DNA of 64,000 bases from Salinimicrobium gaetbulicola (GTDB lineage Bacteria > Bacteroidota > Bacteroidia > Flavobacteriales > Flavobacteriaceae). Below are positions 31,265-39,335 of this stretch, piece by piece. The stretch spans positions 434,001 through 498,000 of the forward strand of contig NZ_JBHTJP010000035.1 in assembly GCF_042676025.1 (NCBI RefSeq), written 5' to 3'. Position numbers and translations under genes: made by a program. Each line of letters starts with the position of its first letter. Within the stretch, counting starts at the first letter, position 1. The notes beneath the pieces are model-generated. The model saw only the letters and a list, made by a program, of their open reading frames with translations. It was not told the DNA's origin and did not search any database.

Positions 31265-33811
31265 ATGAGAAAATTTTTAGCATTAGCGTTTTTTTTAACG
31301 TCAGCTACAATTTTTGCGCAGGGGACCATTACCGGGACGGTATTTGATTCTGAACTGAACGGTCCACTACCGGGTGCAAACATTAAGGTAGTTGGAACTA
31401 CCAATGGTACAGTAACCGATTTTGACGGGAACTTCACTCTTGAAGTTAAGAAAGCTTCCGGCGAAATCGAAATCAGTTTCGTAGGTTATGAGCGTAAAGT
31501 CGTTCCTTTTTCAGTACAAAATGGAGCTACGCAAAATTTAGGTCAAATCATTCTTTCACCAGATGCTGACGCCTTAGAAGAAATCGTTATTACAAGTTTT
31601 TCATTAGCTATTGATCGTAAAACACCGGTTGCGGTTTCTACAATTAAAGCTGCTGATATTGAAACGAAAATCGGAAACCAGGAATTTCCTGAGATCCTTA
31701 AGTCTACTCCTGGAGTATATGCTACTAAACAAGGTGGAGGATTTGGTGACGCCGAATTAAGACTTAGAGGTTTCAACTCTGAGAATATCGCGGTTATGAT
31801 CAACGGGGTTCCGGTAAATGACATGGAAAACGGTCGTGTTTACTGGAGTAACTGGGCTGGTCTTTCTGACGTAACTCGTTCTATGCAGGTTCAAAGAGGT
31901 CTAGGGGCTTCTAAAGTTGCCGTTCCTTCTATTGGAGGTACTGTGAACATTGTTACTAAAACTACCGATGCCGAAGAAGGTGGAAACTTATTTGCCACTA
32001 CGGGTAACGACGGATACATGAAATTTGGAGCTACTGTGTCTACAGGAGTTCTTGATAACGGAGTAGCAGCGACAGTTTCTGCTTCTAAAACTTCCGGTGA
32101 CGGATATATCGACGGAACTGAATTCGAAGGATATTCTTATTTCTTGAACGTCGCTAAAGATTTCGGTGAAGATCACCAGTTATCTTTTACTGCGTTTGGT
32201 GCTCCTCAGAGACACGGGCAAAGAGAGACTAGACACCTTATTGAGACTTACAGAAAAAGTGATCGTGGGACTAAGTTTAACAGTGACTGGGGTTATTTGA
32301 ATGGCGAGGTTAAGCACGTACAGGATAACTTCTACCACAAACCACAAATGTCTCTTAACCACTACTGGAATATTTCTGAAAAAACTAATTTATCAACTGC
32401 TGTATATGCTTCTTTCGGAACCGGAGGAGGTGGTGGATTCACAGGTGATGCTGATCTTAGAAATATTGATTCTGAATACAGAAGTGGATATTTACAGCCA
32501 CTTGATCTAGATAAGGTTGTTGAAGAAAACGTTGCTAACGGAGATCTGGGATCTAGAACTATTCTTTATGATTCAAGAAATGATCATAACTGGTACGGGG
32601 CTCTTTCAACACTTTCTACTGAATTGACTGAAGACATCGAATTAATGGGAGGTTTGGATGTTAGATATTACAAAGGAGAACACTTCCGTGAGGTAAAAGA
32701 TCTTTTAGGAGGTACTTACTGGTTAGAGGATTCAGATGAGAATAATCCTAATGCTGTTGCAAGAACCGGAGATAAGATGTCTTATTACAATGATGGTATC
32801 GTTCTTTGGGAAGGTGGATTCGCACAGGCAGAATATTCTAAAAATGATCTTTCTGCATTTGTTTCTGTAGCGGCCTCCAATACTTCTTACAAGAGAGTTG
32901 ATTACTTTAACTACCTAGATAGCGATCCTGAGCAGGAAACAGATTTCATTCATTTCTTCGGGTATAGTGCAAAAGGTGGTGCTAACTATAACATAGATAA
33001 CAATCACAATGTTTTCGCAAACATTGGATATTTTGAAAAAGCGCCTTTCTTTAATGCCGTTTTCCAGAATTTCCAGAATGACATTAATGAAGATGCTGAG
33101 AATCAAAAGATCTTCAGTGCAGAGTTAGGATATGGTTTCCGTAGTGCTAACTTTAGAGCAAATGTGAACGCCTATAGAACTCTTTGGGGTGACAGAACCT
33201 TTACCCAGTCATATTTCGTGAGAGATACTGGTGAAACATATTTTGCAAACATCTTAGGAGTAGATGCAATTCACCAGGGTATTGAAGTAGATCTTTCTTA
33301 CCGTCCGTTTGACAAACTTACTCTTACGGCCATGGCTTCTCTTGGAGACTGGAAGTGGGATAGTGATGTAAGGGATGTTTTTGTATTCGATGAGGACCAG
33401 AATGTTCTAAACCCGGACGCACCAATTGAATTATTGTTGAAAGATGTTCCTGTTGGTGGATCTGCACAACATACTTATGCTTTAGGGGCTAACTATGAGG
33501 CCTTACCTGGAACGAGATTAAGGGTTGATTACAACTACTATGACAAATTATATGCAGATTTTGATCCTAACAATGTTGGGGAAGGATACCAGCCTTGGGA
33601 AGCTCCTGATTACAGTGTAGTTGATCTTGGATTGACTCACGATTTTGAATTTGGAGATTTTCAAGCTACTTTAATAGGGAATATTAATAACCTATTTGAT
33701 ACTGAGTACATCTCCGTTGTTCGTGATGGAATGGATTCTAATGCTCGTACCGCAGAAGTATGGTATGGATTTGGGCGTACGTACACTGTAGGAGCTAAAA
33801 TTAAATTCTAA
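31265..33811 (+). CDS. TonB-dependent receptor with carboxypeptidase-like N-terminal domain (paralogue 1)
   Basis: 848 residues. Signal peptide to FAQ (19), a carboxypeptidase-regulatory-like domain (20-105: ITGTVFDSELNGPLPGANIKVVGT, TDFDGNFTLEV, ISFVGYE), plug (about 110-230: GDAELRLRGFNSENIAVMINGVPVNDM, YWSNWAGLSDVTRSMQVQRGLG) and a barrel ending VGAKIKF. The plug and early barrel (WSNWAGL, GYLNGEV, LNHYWNIS..TNL) are clearly related to the receptor at 39336. No SusD partner follows; instead a repeat lipoprotein begins 12 nt downstream. Ligand unknown; the nearby nucleases suggest nucleic-acid fragments. Confidence 0.9.
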   Translation: MRKFLALAFFLTSATIFAQGTITGTVFDSELNGPLPGANIKVVGTTNGTVTDFDGNFTLEVKKASGEIEISFVGYERKVVPFSVQNGATQNLGQIILSPDADALEEIVITSFSLAIDRKTPVAVSTIKAADIETKIGNQEFPEILKSTPGVYATKQGGGFGDAELRLRGFNSENIAVMINGVPVNDMENGRVYWSNWAGLSDVTRSMQVQRGLGASKVAVPSIGGTVNIVTKTTDAEEGGNLFATTGNDGYMKFGATVSTGVLDNGVAATVSASKTSGDGYIDGTEFEGYSYFLNVAKDFGEDHQLSFTAFGAPQRHGQRETRHLIETYRKSDRGTKFNSDWGYLNGEVKHVQDNFYHKPQMSLNHYWNISEKTNLSTAVYASFGTGGGGGFTGDADLRNIDSEYRSGYLQPLDLDKVVEENVANGDLGSRTILYDSRNDHNWYGALSTLSTELTEDIELMGGLDVRYYKGEHFREVKDLLGGTYWLEDSDENNPNAVARTGDKMSYYNDGIVLWEGGFAQAEYSKNDLSAFVSVAASNTSYKRVDYFNYLDSDPEQETDFIHFFGYSAKGGANYNIDNNHNVFANIGYFEKAPFFNAVFQNFQNDINEDAENQKIFSAELGYGFRSANFRANVNAYRTLWGDRTFTQSYFVRDTGETYFANILGVDAIHQGIEVDLSYRPFDKLTLTAMASLGDWKWDSDVRDVFVFDEDQNVLNPDAPIELLLKDVPVGGSAQHTYALGANYEALPGTRLRVDYNYYDKLYADFDPNNVGEGYQPWEAPDYSVVDLGLTHDFEFGDFQATLIGNINNLFDTEYISVVRDGMDSNARTAEVWYGFGRTYTVGAKIKF

Positions 33812-33823
33812 CAATATACTAAG

Positions 33824-34984
33824 ATGAAAAAGACATTTTATTTATTATTCATGTTCATTGGTCTGGTTTTTACCAGCTGTGAGCCCATGGAAGATATCCA
33901 TGATGAAATTGATGCCGAGATTGAAGGGAAAATAGCTGGAACTGCTTCTTATACCCTTACTGAAGATGATTATAAAGAAACATTAGATTTTTCTTTCGCA
34001 AACTTTGGAAGTGTTGATGAGGCAAAGGAATTAGTTCCTGTTGTTCTTAACGATGTTTTCCCAAGTTTTGGAGCTGAATCATCTGTAAATGTAACTTTCG
34101 ACATTTACGCTCCAAAAAGGGATGAGAAAAGTCTAATTGTATATGAAGCTACAGATGTTGATTATACGACTTATGGTGACGATACCTATCCTAACTTCGA
34201 TAGAATGTGGCAGGTTTTTGACCTAATTGAGGACAAATTTTCTGATGTTCCTAACAGGACTCTAGTTTCTCTTACCTACGACTATTATGAAGGAGGTACT
34301 ACCGAAAGAAATGATGGGTTTCTTTTAGTGGATGGCGAATGGATCTATGCCTTCGGATTTACGGAGGACGAGTACAACGCTATGGGTGAAAGCTATCCGA
34401 ACTTTTCTAACGAAGATGAGGCAGAGGCTAAAATTCCGGTATTTTTAGCTGAAAAGTTCAAGTATGAGCCAGCAGAGGAAGGTGCCATTGTTCCTGTTAT
34501 GTATAAACTCTATGGGGATGATGTATATGATATTGACGGTGACGGAAACACTGAGGAAAATAAAACTACAAGTTTCGTAAAGTATTTTATTTTCAATGGA
34601 ATGAACTGGGAAGTTTATAACAACTTGCTAACTCAGTCTTTACAATTTGGTCACGATGGTACTAACTGGGTGCCAGATAATACAATCAGATATACTATGA
34701 CAAAAGCAGATTACGGAATCATCGAATCTGCACTTCTTTCTAAATATCCTGGACCAGCAGAGAATGCCGGTTATTTTGGAAGCTTTGATGTGCGTAAAAC
34801 TTCTGATAACTACTGGAGCGACGAAATGCTTTTGGAAGCATTCAATGTTTTCTTAAACGAGTTTGATCCAAACGCAGAAATAGGTCAGAAATATGTTCTT
34901 AGCTATGCTGTATATAACGGGGCGACTGTTACAATGCAAAGTAGCTTGATTAAGACTGAAGCTGGGTGGGTTCTTAATAACTAA
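33824..34984 (+). CDS. Lipoprotein built from about four imperfect repeats
   Basis: 386 residues, lipobox TSC (Cys19). Inside are about four related modules beginning near 43, 110, 179 and 289. Each has a YTxxxDDY-like opening, a V-F-L-x-x-x-F helix (VLNDVF, LIEDKF, FLAEKF, FLNEF), a strand such as VSLTYDYYEGG, VPVMYKLYGDD or VLSYAVYNGA, and an end like GEWIYAF, MNWEVYN or GWVLNN. It is very acidic. It lies 12 nt after the TonB receptor and before a terminator, so it is probably the surface or periplasmic partner of that receptor. I do not recognise a named family. Confidence 0.75.
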   Translation: MKKTFYLLFMFIGLVFTSCEPMEDIHDEIDAEIEGKIAGTASYTLTEDDYKETLDFSFANFGSVDEAKELVPVVLNDVFPSFGAESSVNVTFDIYAPKRDEKSLIVYEATDVDYTTYGDDTYPNFDRMWQVFDLIEDKFSDVPNRTLVSLTYDYYEGGTTERNDGFLLVDGEWIYAFGFTEDEYNAMGESYPNFSNEDEAEAKIPVFLAEKFKYEPAEEGAIVPVMYKLYGDDVYDIDGDGNTEENKTTSFVKYFIFNGMNWEVYNNLLTQSLQFGHDGTNWVPDNTIRYTMTKADYGIIESALLSKYPGPAENAGYFGSFDVRKTSDNYWSDEMLLEAFNVFLNEFDPNAEIGQKYVLSYAVYNGATVTMQSSLIKTEAGWVLNN

Positions 34985-35005
34985 TCCTTTTTTTGTAAAA
35001 AAATG

Positions 35006-35041
35006 AAAACCTCTTGCCTATCTTAGGCAAGAGGTTTTTTA
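35006..35041 (+). terminator. Rho-independent terminator after the receptor/lipoprotein pair
   Basis: AAAACCTCTTGCCTA (35006-35020) and its full complement at 35024-35038 form a 15-bp perfect stem with TCT loop and T run. Confidence 0.92.
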
Positions 35042-35045
35042 TTAA

Positions 35046-35053
35046 TATTTTTG
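35046..35053 (+). promoter_or_regulatory. -7 box for the endonuclease I gene
   Basis: TATTTTTG, a full TAnnTTTG match immediately after the terminator and 34 nt before the ATG at 35088. No clear -33 box. Confidence 0.4.
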
Positions 35054-35087
35054 TTAAAACCTTACTTGATTATAATTATACGATCTT

Positions 35088-36437
35088 ATGAAGAAGATGT
35101 TTTATGTGGTGCTAAGTCTATTAATCCTAGGATGTTCAGGAGAGGACACGCCACAGCCTACCCCAACTCCCGAACCTGTTGAAAATCCTGTAGCCAACGA
35201 TGACTCCCGTGAGGTTCTTGAGAATGAAGATTCGGTTTTATCGGACTTTACAGAGAATGATAAGATTGTTGATAATTCGAGAATTAAATCTTTTGATACC
35301 GAAACTTCTCAGGGAGGTTCGGTTAAAGATAATCGCAATGGCACTTACACATACACTCCCCCTGCTGATTATATAGGAGAAGACTCATTTACTTACACCC
35401 TTTGCGTACCTGGTGATTCTGATAGATGTTCTACAGCAACAGTTTTGATTCTGGTTTTAGATGGCGGAAGTCCTGAAGCTACAGGTGACACAGTAAATAC
35501 CATGGAATCTGTAAGCATAACAATTGATGACCTTCTCGCAAATGATGTTATAGTTGACGGAAGTACTATCTCTTCCGTAGAGTCCAATAGTGCCTCAGGA
35601 ACGGTTAAGCTCAATGAAGATGGGACAGTAACCTATACACCAGTTGACGGCTTTACCGGTGAAGATAAATTCACATACACCATTTGTGATAATGACCAGC
35701 CTGAATCAACCTGTGATACGGCTATAGTAGTTGTAAATGTTTATGGAGCGGTTTCCTTTAACATCCCTTCTGAGTTACAGATTTACTATACGAATTTCGC
35801 AGTCACAGAAAATGAGGAGATCAATTACACCTTCATTTCTGAATTCACTTCAGAAAAGCATACTACCTATCTTACTTACGGTCAGCGTCACGAATATTTG
35901 TATGATGCAGATGAAGATCTTGAAAATCCTGATAATGTAATTCTGATGTATTCCGGAGAATCAAGATATTGGGAGGAGTACTGGTCAGACTGGAACGACT
36001 ATGAACCACAGACTTTTAATACTGAACATATCTTTCCTCAATCTAAATTAAACTCCGAACTGGCGGTAGCAGATATGCACCATCTTCGAGTGGCAGATTC
36101 AGATGTTAACTCTCTTCGACTAAATTATCCGTATACAGAAGGATCAGGAGAATATGGTTTGGTTAATGAAGAAACGTTTTATCCGGGTGATGAATGGAAA
36201 GGAGATGTTGCCCGTATGATCATGTATTTAAATATTCGCTATGGTGAGAATTTTGAACAGGTAGGAGGACTTGAATTGTTCTTGAAATGGAATGTTGAAG
36301 ACCCTGTTTCTGCTTTTGAGATCCAACGTAATAACGTTATTGAAGGGGCTCAGGGGAACCGAAACCCTTTCATAGACAATCCATACCTGGCAACCCTTAT
36401 TTGGGGCGGTGATGCTGCTGAAAATAAGTGGGAGTAA
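35088..36437 (+). CDS. Exported endonuclease I-family nuclease lipoprotein with two Ig/cadherin-like modules
   Basis: 449 residues. Lipobox LGC (Cys16), a Pro-rich linker, two homologous modules (about 35-124 and 130-218, each ending NGTYTYTPPADYIGEDSFTYTL or VTYTPVDGFTGEDKFTYTI with a disulfide-like Cys pair), then an endonuclease I domain (about 225-445). The latter has NTEHIFPQS (311-319), DMHHL (329-333) and DVNSLRLNYPY, the conserved His and Asn/Arg residues of the EndA/NucM fold. Such enzymes cleave DNA, sometimes RNA, without strong sequence preference. The lipid anchor and stalk suggest a surface-displayed nuclease. It is bounded by terminators on both sides. Confidence 0.9.
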   Translation: MKKMFYVVLSLLILGCSGEDTPQPTPTPEPVENPVANDDSREVLENEDSVLSDFTENDKIVDNSRIKSFDTETSQGGSVKDNRNGTYTYTPPADYIGEDSFTYTLCVPGDSDRCSTATVLILVLDGGSPEATGDTVNTMESVSITIDDLLANDVIVDGSTISSVESNSASGTVKLNEDGTVTYTPVDGFTGEDKFTYTICDNDQPESTCDTAIVVVNVYGAVSFNIPSELQIYYTNFAVTENEEINYTFISEFTSEKHTTYLTYGQRHEYLYDADEDLENPDNVILMYSGESRYWEEYWSDWNDYEPQTFNTEHIFPQSKLNSELAVADMHHLRVADSDVNSLRLNYPYTEGSGEYGLVNEETFYPGDEWKGDVARMIMYLNIRYGENFEQVGGLELFLKWNVEDPVSAFEIQRNNVIEGAQGNRNPFIDNPYLATLIWGGDAAENKWE

Positions 36438-36457
36438 GATTCATAGTATTATCTTTT

Positions 36458-36486
36458 AACCGCTCCTCACATGGGGCGGTTTTTTT
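36458..36486 (+). terminator. Rho-independent terminator after the nuclease gene
   Basis: AACCGCTCC (36458-36466) pairs with GGGGCGGTT (36473-36481), one T-G, followed by T6. Confidence 0.85.
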
Positions 36487-36527
36487 CATTTCAAAAAAAC
36501 TATCTTTAACCCTCAAAACCGACTTTT

Positions 36528-36965
36528 ATGTATTCAACTGTACAATTTATTCATTCCTGGTGGGCTTATTTGGTCCTTGTCGTCCTGATCATCGCCAGCA
36601 TCAATGCCTTAATAGGTTACTTTTCTAAAAAAGAATACGGAGCCAACGATTTTCGTATTTCCTTATTTACTTTGATCGTGTCCCATATTCAATTGCTTAT
36701 TGGTATAGTCCTTTATTTTGTATCTCCTTATTTTAATTCCTTTTCGGAAGGTGGAATGGGTGGAGTTATGAAAGATTCTACCTTAAGACTTTATTTAGTG
36801 GAACACCCTTTTATCATGATCATTTCTGTGGTGTTGATAACAATGGGATATTCAAAACATAAAAAGAAATTGACGTCCCAACCTAAATTTAAGACGCTTG
36901 CAATATTTTATACCCTGGCGCTGGTATTTGTGCTTTCACGCATTCCGTGGAACGCATGGTTTTAA
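36528..36965 (+). CDS. Four-helix membrane protein, cytochrome b-like
   Basis: 145 residues with four hydrophobic segments (about 10-28, 45-65, 92-108 and 123-140) and histidines near helix ends (FIHSWW, VSHIQLL, VEHPF). The layout recalls small b-type cytochromes, but heme ligation is not proven. Relatives in this phylum have, as I recall, been mislabelled 50S ribosomal protein L27; nothing in it resembles L27. A one-mismatch -7 box (TATCTTTA, 36501-36508) precedes it and terminators flank it, so it is probably its own transcript. Confidence 0.65.
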   Translation: MYSTVQFIHSWWAYLVLVVLIIASINALIGYFSKKEYGANDFRISLFTLIVSHIQLLIGIVLYFVSPYFNSFSEGGMGGVMKDSTLRLYLVEHPFIMIISVVLITMGYSKHKKKLTSQPKFKTLAIFYTLALVFVLSRIPWNAWF

Positions 36966-36972
36966 AAATATG

Positions 36973-36999
36973 ATCCCCGTTTATTCGGGGATTTTTTTT
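36973..36999 (+). terminator. Rho-independent terminator after the four-helix protein
   Basis: ATCCCCG (36973-36979) and CGGGGAT (36986-36992) with TTTATT loop and T8. Confidence 0.88.
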
Positions 37000-37043
37000 A
37001 GCTTAACCTTACTAAACTTAAATTAGGTTGCTTGATTAAAGGG

Positions 37044-38147
37044 ATGGATTCAAAGTCTGGATTAACCTATATGCCTCAATTAGATTCATTGAGGTTCTTT
37101 GCGGTATTACTGGTTATGATTGAACATTGGATCCCTCATAGATTTTTTCCGGTTGAGTCTCTTTTTTTAGGTAATTCCGGCGTGACTTTTTTCTTTGTCT
37201 TAAGTGGTTTCCTGATTTCTAAAATACTTTTAAGGAATAAAACTGAATCTCAAGGCGCTGATTCGCAACCTAAAAGACAGGTCGTGAAAAATTTCTTTGT
37301 CAGGCGGTCTTTGCGTATTTTTCCCATCTACTATTTATGCATCATTCTCTTTCTTTTATTACCCTTTCCTTTTACTGATGATATAAATAACAACGCCGCC
37401 TATTATCTTTTATATCTTAATAATATACTTTTTTACATCCAACAGGATTGGCAAATCCTGGGTCATACCTGGACTTTGGCTGTCGAAGAGCAGTTTTACC
37501 TCCTCTGGCCCTGGGTAATATTATTTATACCGTCTAAACATCTCCTGAAGACTTTGATCGGATTTGTCTTATTAGGGTTTGCAAGTTATTATTCCCTGTA
37601 TTTTCTTTCTGTAAGTTTTGGTCATATTGATTTACCTGAGGGATTTTATACTATTCTAACCCCTGCTCGCTTTGATGCCTTTGCTCTTGGTGGCATTATT
37701 GCATGGCTTCAAATGAATAGACCAGATTATACCTCCAAATTATACAGAGTTGCCGGGCCGATATTAATTCTTTTACTGTCCGTCTGGTTCTACCTTTTGA
37801 CAGTTCAAAATGGAGATGTTTTCTTTTATTCCATGAAATTTTTTGTCGTGGTAATATCCACTTTTGTAGTTCTCATAGCCTCTAAAGGATTTAACGGAAT
37901 CCTCGGGAAGGTCCTAGAAACCCCGGTGCTTATTTACTTCGGAAAGATCAGTTACGGTCTTTACCTTTTCCACTTCATAATCAGCACTTTGTACGAAAGA
38001 TTCGAAGGAGGGATTCTTCCTGAAATTTCTCAGGTTGGGATCAGGTTTATGATATACTTTTCCCTGACGGTGCTGACATCAATGCTTTCCTGGCACTATT
38101 TTGAAAAGCCTATAAATAGCCTTAAACGTCATTTTAAATATTCTTGA
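37044..38147 (+). CDS. Acyltransferase 3 (OafA/YrhL-type) membrane acyltransferase
   Basis: 367 residues from the ATG at 37044; a TTG twelve bases upstream is in frame but less likely. It opens with the family signature PQLDSLRFFAVLLVMIEHW, the His being the catalytic residue by homology, then FFFVLSGFLISKILLRN, a basic FFVRRSLRIFPIYYL stretch and HTWTLAVEEQFYLLWP, with about ten membrane helices. Such proteins transfer acetyl or other acyl groups to surface polysaccharides or lipids. No glycan biosynthesis genes lie beside it, so the acceptor is unknown. It converges on the EEP nuclease gene. Confidence 0.88.
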   Translation: MDSKSGLTYMPQLDSLRFFAVLLVMIEHWIPHRFFPVESLFLGNSGVTFFFVLSGFLISKILLRNKTESQGADSQPKRQVVKNFFVRRSLRIFPIYYLCIILFLLLPFPFTDDINNNAAYYLLYLNNILFYIQQDWQILGHTWTLAVEEQFYLLWPWVILFIPSKHLLKTLIGFVLLGFASYYSLYFLSVSFGHIDLPEGFYTILTPARFDAFALGGIIAWLQMNRPDYTSKLYRVAGPILILLLSVWFYLLTVQNGDVFFYSMKFFVVVISTFVVLIASKGFNGILGKVLETPVLIYFGKISYGLYLFHFIISTLYERFEGGILPEISQVGIRFMIYFSLTVLTSMLSWHYFEKPINSLKRHFKYS

Positions 38148-38171
38148 CGAACAGGGTAATTTTAGGCAAAC

Positions 38172-39230
38172 CTATTCGATCTTTTTAATAAGTAAAATGT
38201 ACACCGGAAAATGATCGCTGTAACCATCGGTAAAACCGCCACTTCCAAAACTTCTAAATGGGTAACCCTTATATTGACCGGTTGGTGTGATTAAAAATGA
38301 AGGATTGAAGATTCCGGCTTTAAAATAATTATATCCGGGAGCATTTTTTTCCAGTAATGGTTGAGAAATAAGTATCTGATCGAACAAGTTCCAGCTATCC
38401 CTATATGCTAAACTACCTATGCCTTGTTGAAATAAATTCATCATAGGATTGTAGAACTCCTTAAACCCAACTTCCTTACTTTCAGGTTTTGGCGCCAATA
38501 CCTTTTTGAAACTTTTACTGTTTGGATCATCATTAAAATCTCCCATGGAAATTATTTTAGTATAGGGATTGATCCTTTGCAGGGAATCAATGATCATTTT
38601 ATTTAAAAGAGCCGCTTTTTCCCTTTTAGGACTGCTGGCTTTTTCCCCGCCACTTCTCGATGGCCAGTGGTTGACAATCAGGTCAATTGATTCACCGTTC
38701 AAAAGGCCTGAAACTACTAGTTGGTCACGAGTATAAATTCGCTTTCCTGGAATTTTTGGGTCTTCAAGTATTAACTCATGTGATATTGAATTTAATGGTT
38801 GAAAATGCTTTTTCCTGTATAAAAGGGCCACATCAATTCCGCGTAGATCAGGTGAATCGTAATGAATGATCCCATACTCATAATCAATTAATGCAGGTTG
38901 GGAAATCAGGTCTTCCAGTACTGATATATTTTCAATTTCACAGACTCCAATAATGGCAGGAGGCGAATTAGTTTCCTCCAAACCTATCTGGCTAATGGCA
39001 AAAGCCATATTTCGGATCTTCTTTTGATAAACTTCCTCCGTCCAACGATCTTTTCCTAGCGGAGTTCTGTCGTCATCAAATTTTAAAGGATCGTCATGAA
39101 TGTCATACAGATTTTCAAGGTTGTAAAAAGCTATTGATAAAATGTGATACTCCAATTTCTGCTGAGCGAGACATGCTATAAACTGGAAGTTGATCAGGAA
39201 AAAAGTGAAGATTATTTTAATACTCCTCAT
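38172..39230 (-). CDS. Exported endonuclease/exonuclease/phosphatase-family nuclease
   Basis: 352 residues from the ATG at 39230, which opens a signal peptide (MRSIKIIFTFFLINFQFIACLAQ); the longer frame upstream would bury it. EEP-family motifs are all present: FYNLEN (35-40), metal-ligand Glu in CEIEN (about 98-100), RGIDVALLYR (130-139), VNHWPSRSGG (186-195), MGDFND (229-234) and the catalytic SDHFPVY close to the C-terminus. This resembles extracellular DNases of marine bacteria; phosphodiesterase activity on other substrates cannot be ruled out. It is divergent from the second TonB receptor, with a shared 105-nt gap. Confidence 0.88.
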   Translation of the reverse strand: MRSIKIIFTFFLINFQFIACLAQQKLEYHILSIAFYNLENLYDIHDDPLKFDDDRTPLGKDRWTEEVYQKKIRNMAFAISQIGLEETNSPPAIIGVCEIENISVLEDLISQPALIDYEYGIIHYDSPDLRGIDVALLYRKKHFQPLNSISHELILEDPKIPGKRIYTRDQLVVSGLLNGESIDLIVNHWPSRSGGEKASSPKREKAALLNKMIIDSLQRINPYTKIISMGDFNDDPNSKSFKKVLAPKPESKEVGFKEFYNPMMNLFQQGIGSLAYRDSWNLFDQILISQPLLEKNAPGYNYFKAGIFNPSFLITPTGQYKGYPFRSFGSGGFTDGYSDHFPVYILLIKKIE

Positions 39231-39277
39231 GTTGTAACTGTTTGAAAAATAATTTGTTAAAAACAAAGGAGGTCGTT

Positions 39278-39285
39278 CAAAGATA
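39278..39285 (-). promoter_or_regulatory. -7 box for the EEP nuclease
   Basis: Minus-strand TATCTTTG, full TAnnTTTG match, 47 nt upstream of the ATG at 39230. It supports that start, since the longer frame would begin upstream of the promoter. Confidence 0.55.
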
Positions 39286-39335
39286 AAATTAAAAAATGTA
39301 ATATTGTTCAATAATTGTCTCCCGCTGTTATAATT

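Noticed and set aside
31265..34984. SusC/SusD polysaccharide utilisation locus
   Set aside because: The lipoprotein after the receptor lacks SusD features and no glycosidase, lyase or sulfatase gene is near.
35077..35082. TATAAT/TATAAT-like hexamers before the endonuclease I gene
   Set aside because: Bacteroidota primary sigma factor uses TAnnTTTG; TATAAT-like strings are common by chance in this AT-rich DNA.
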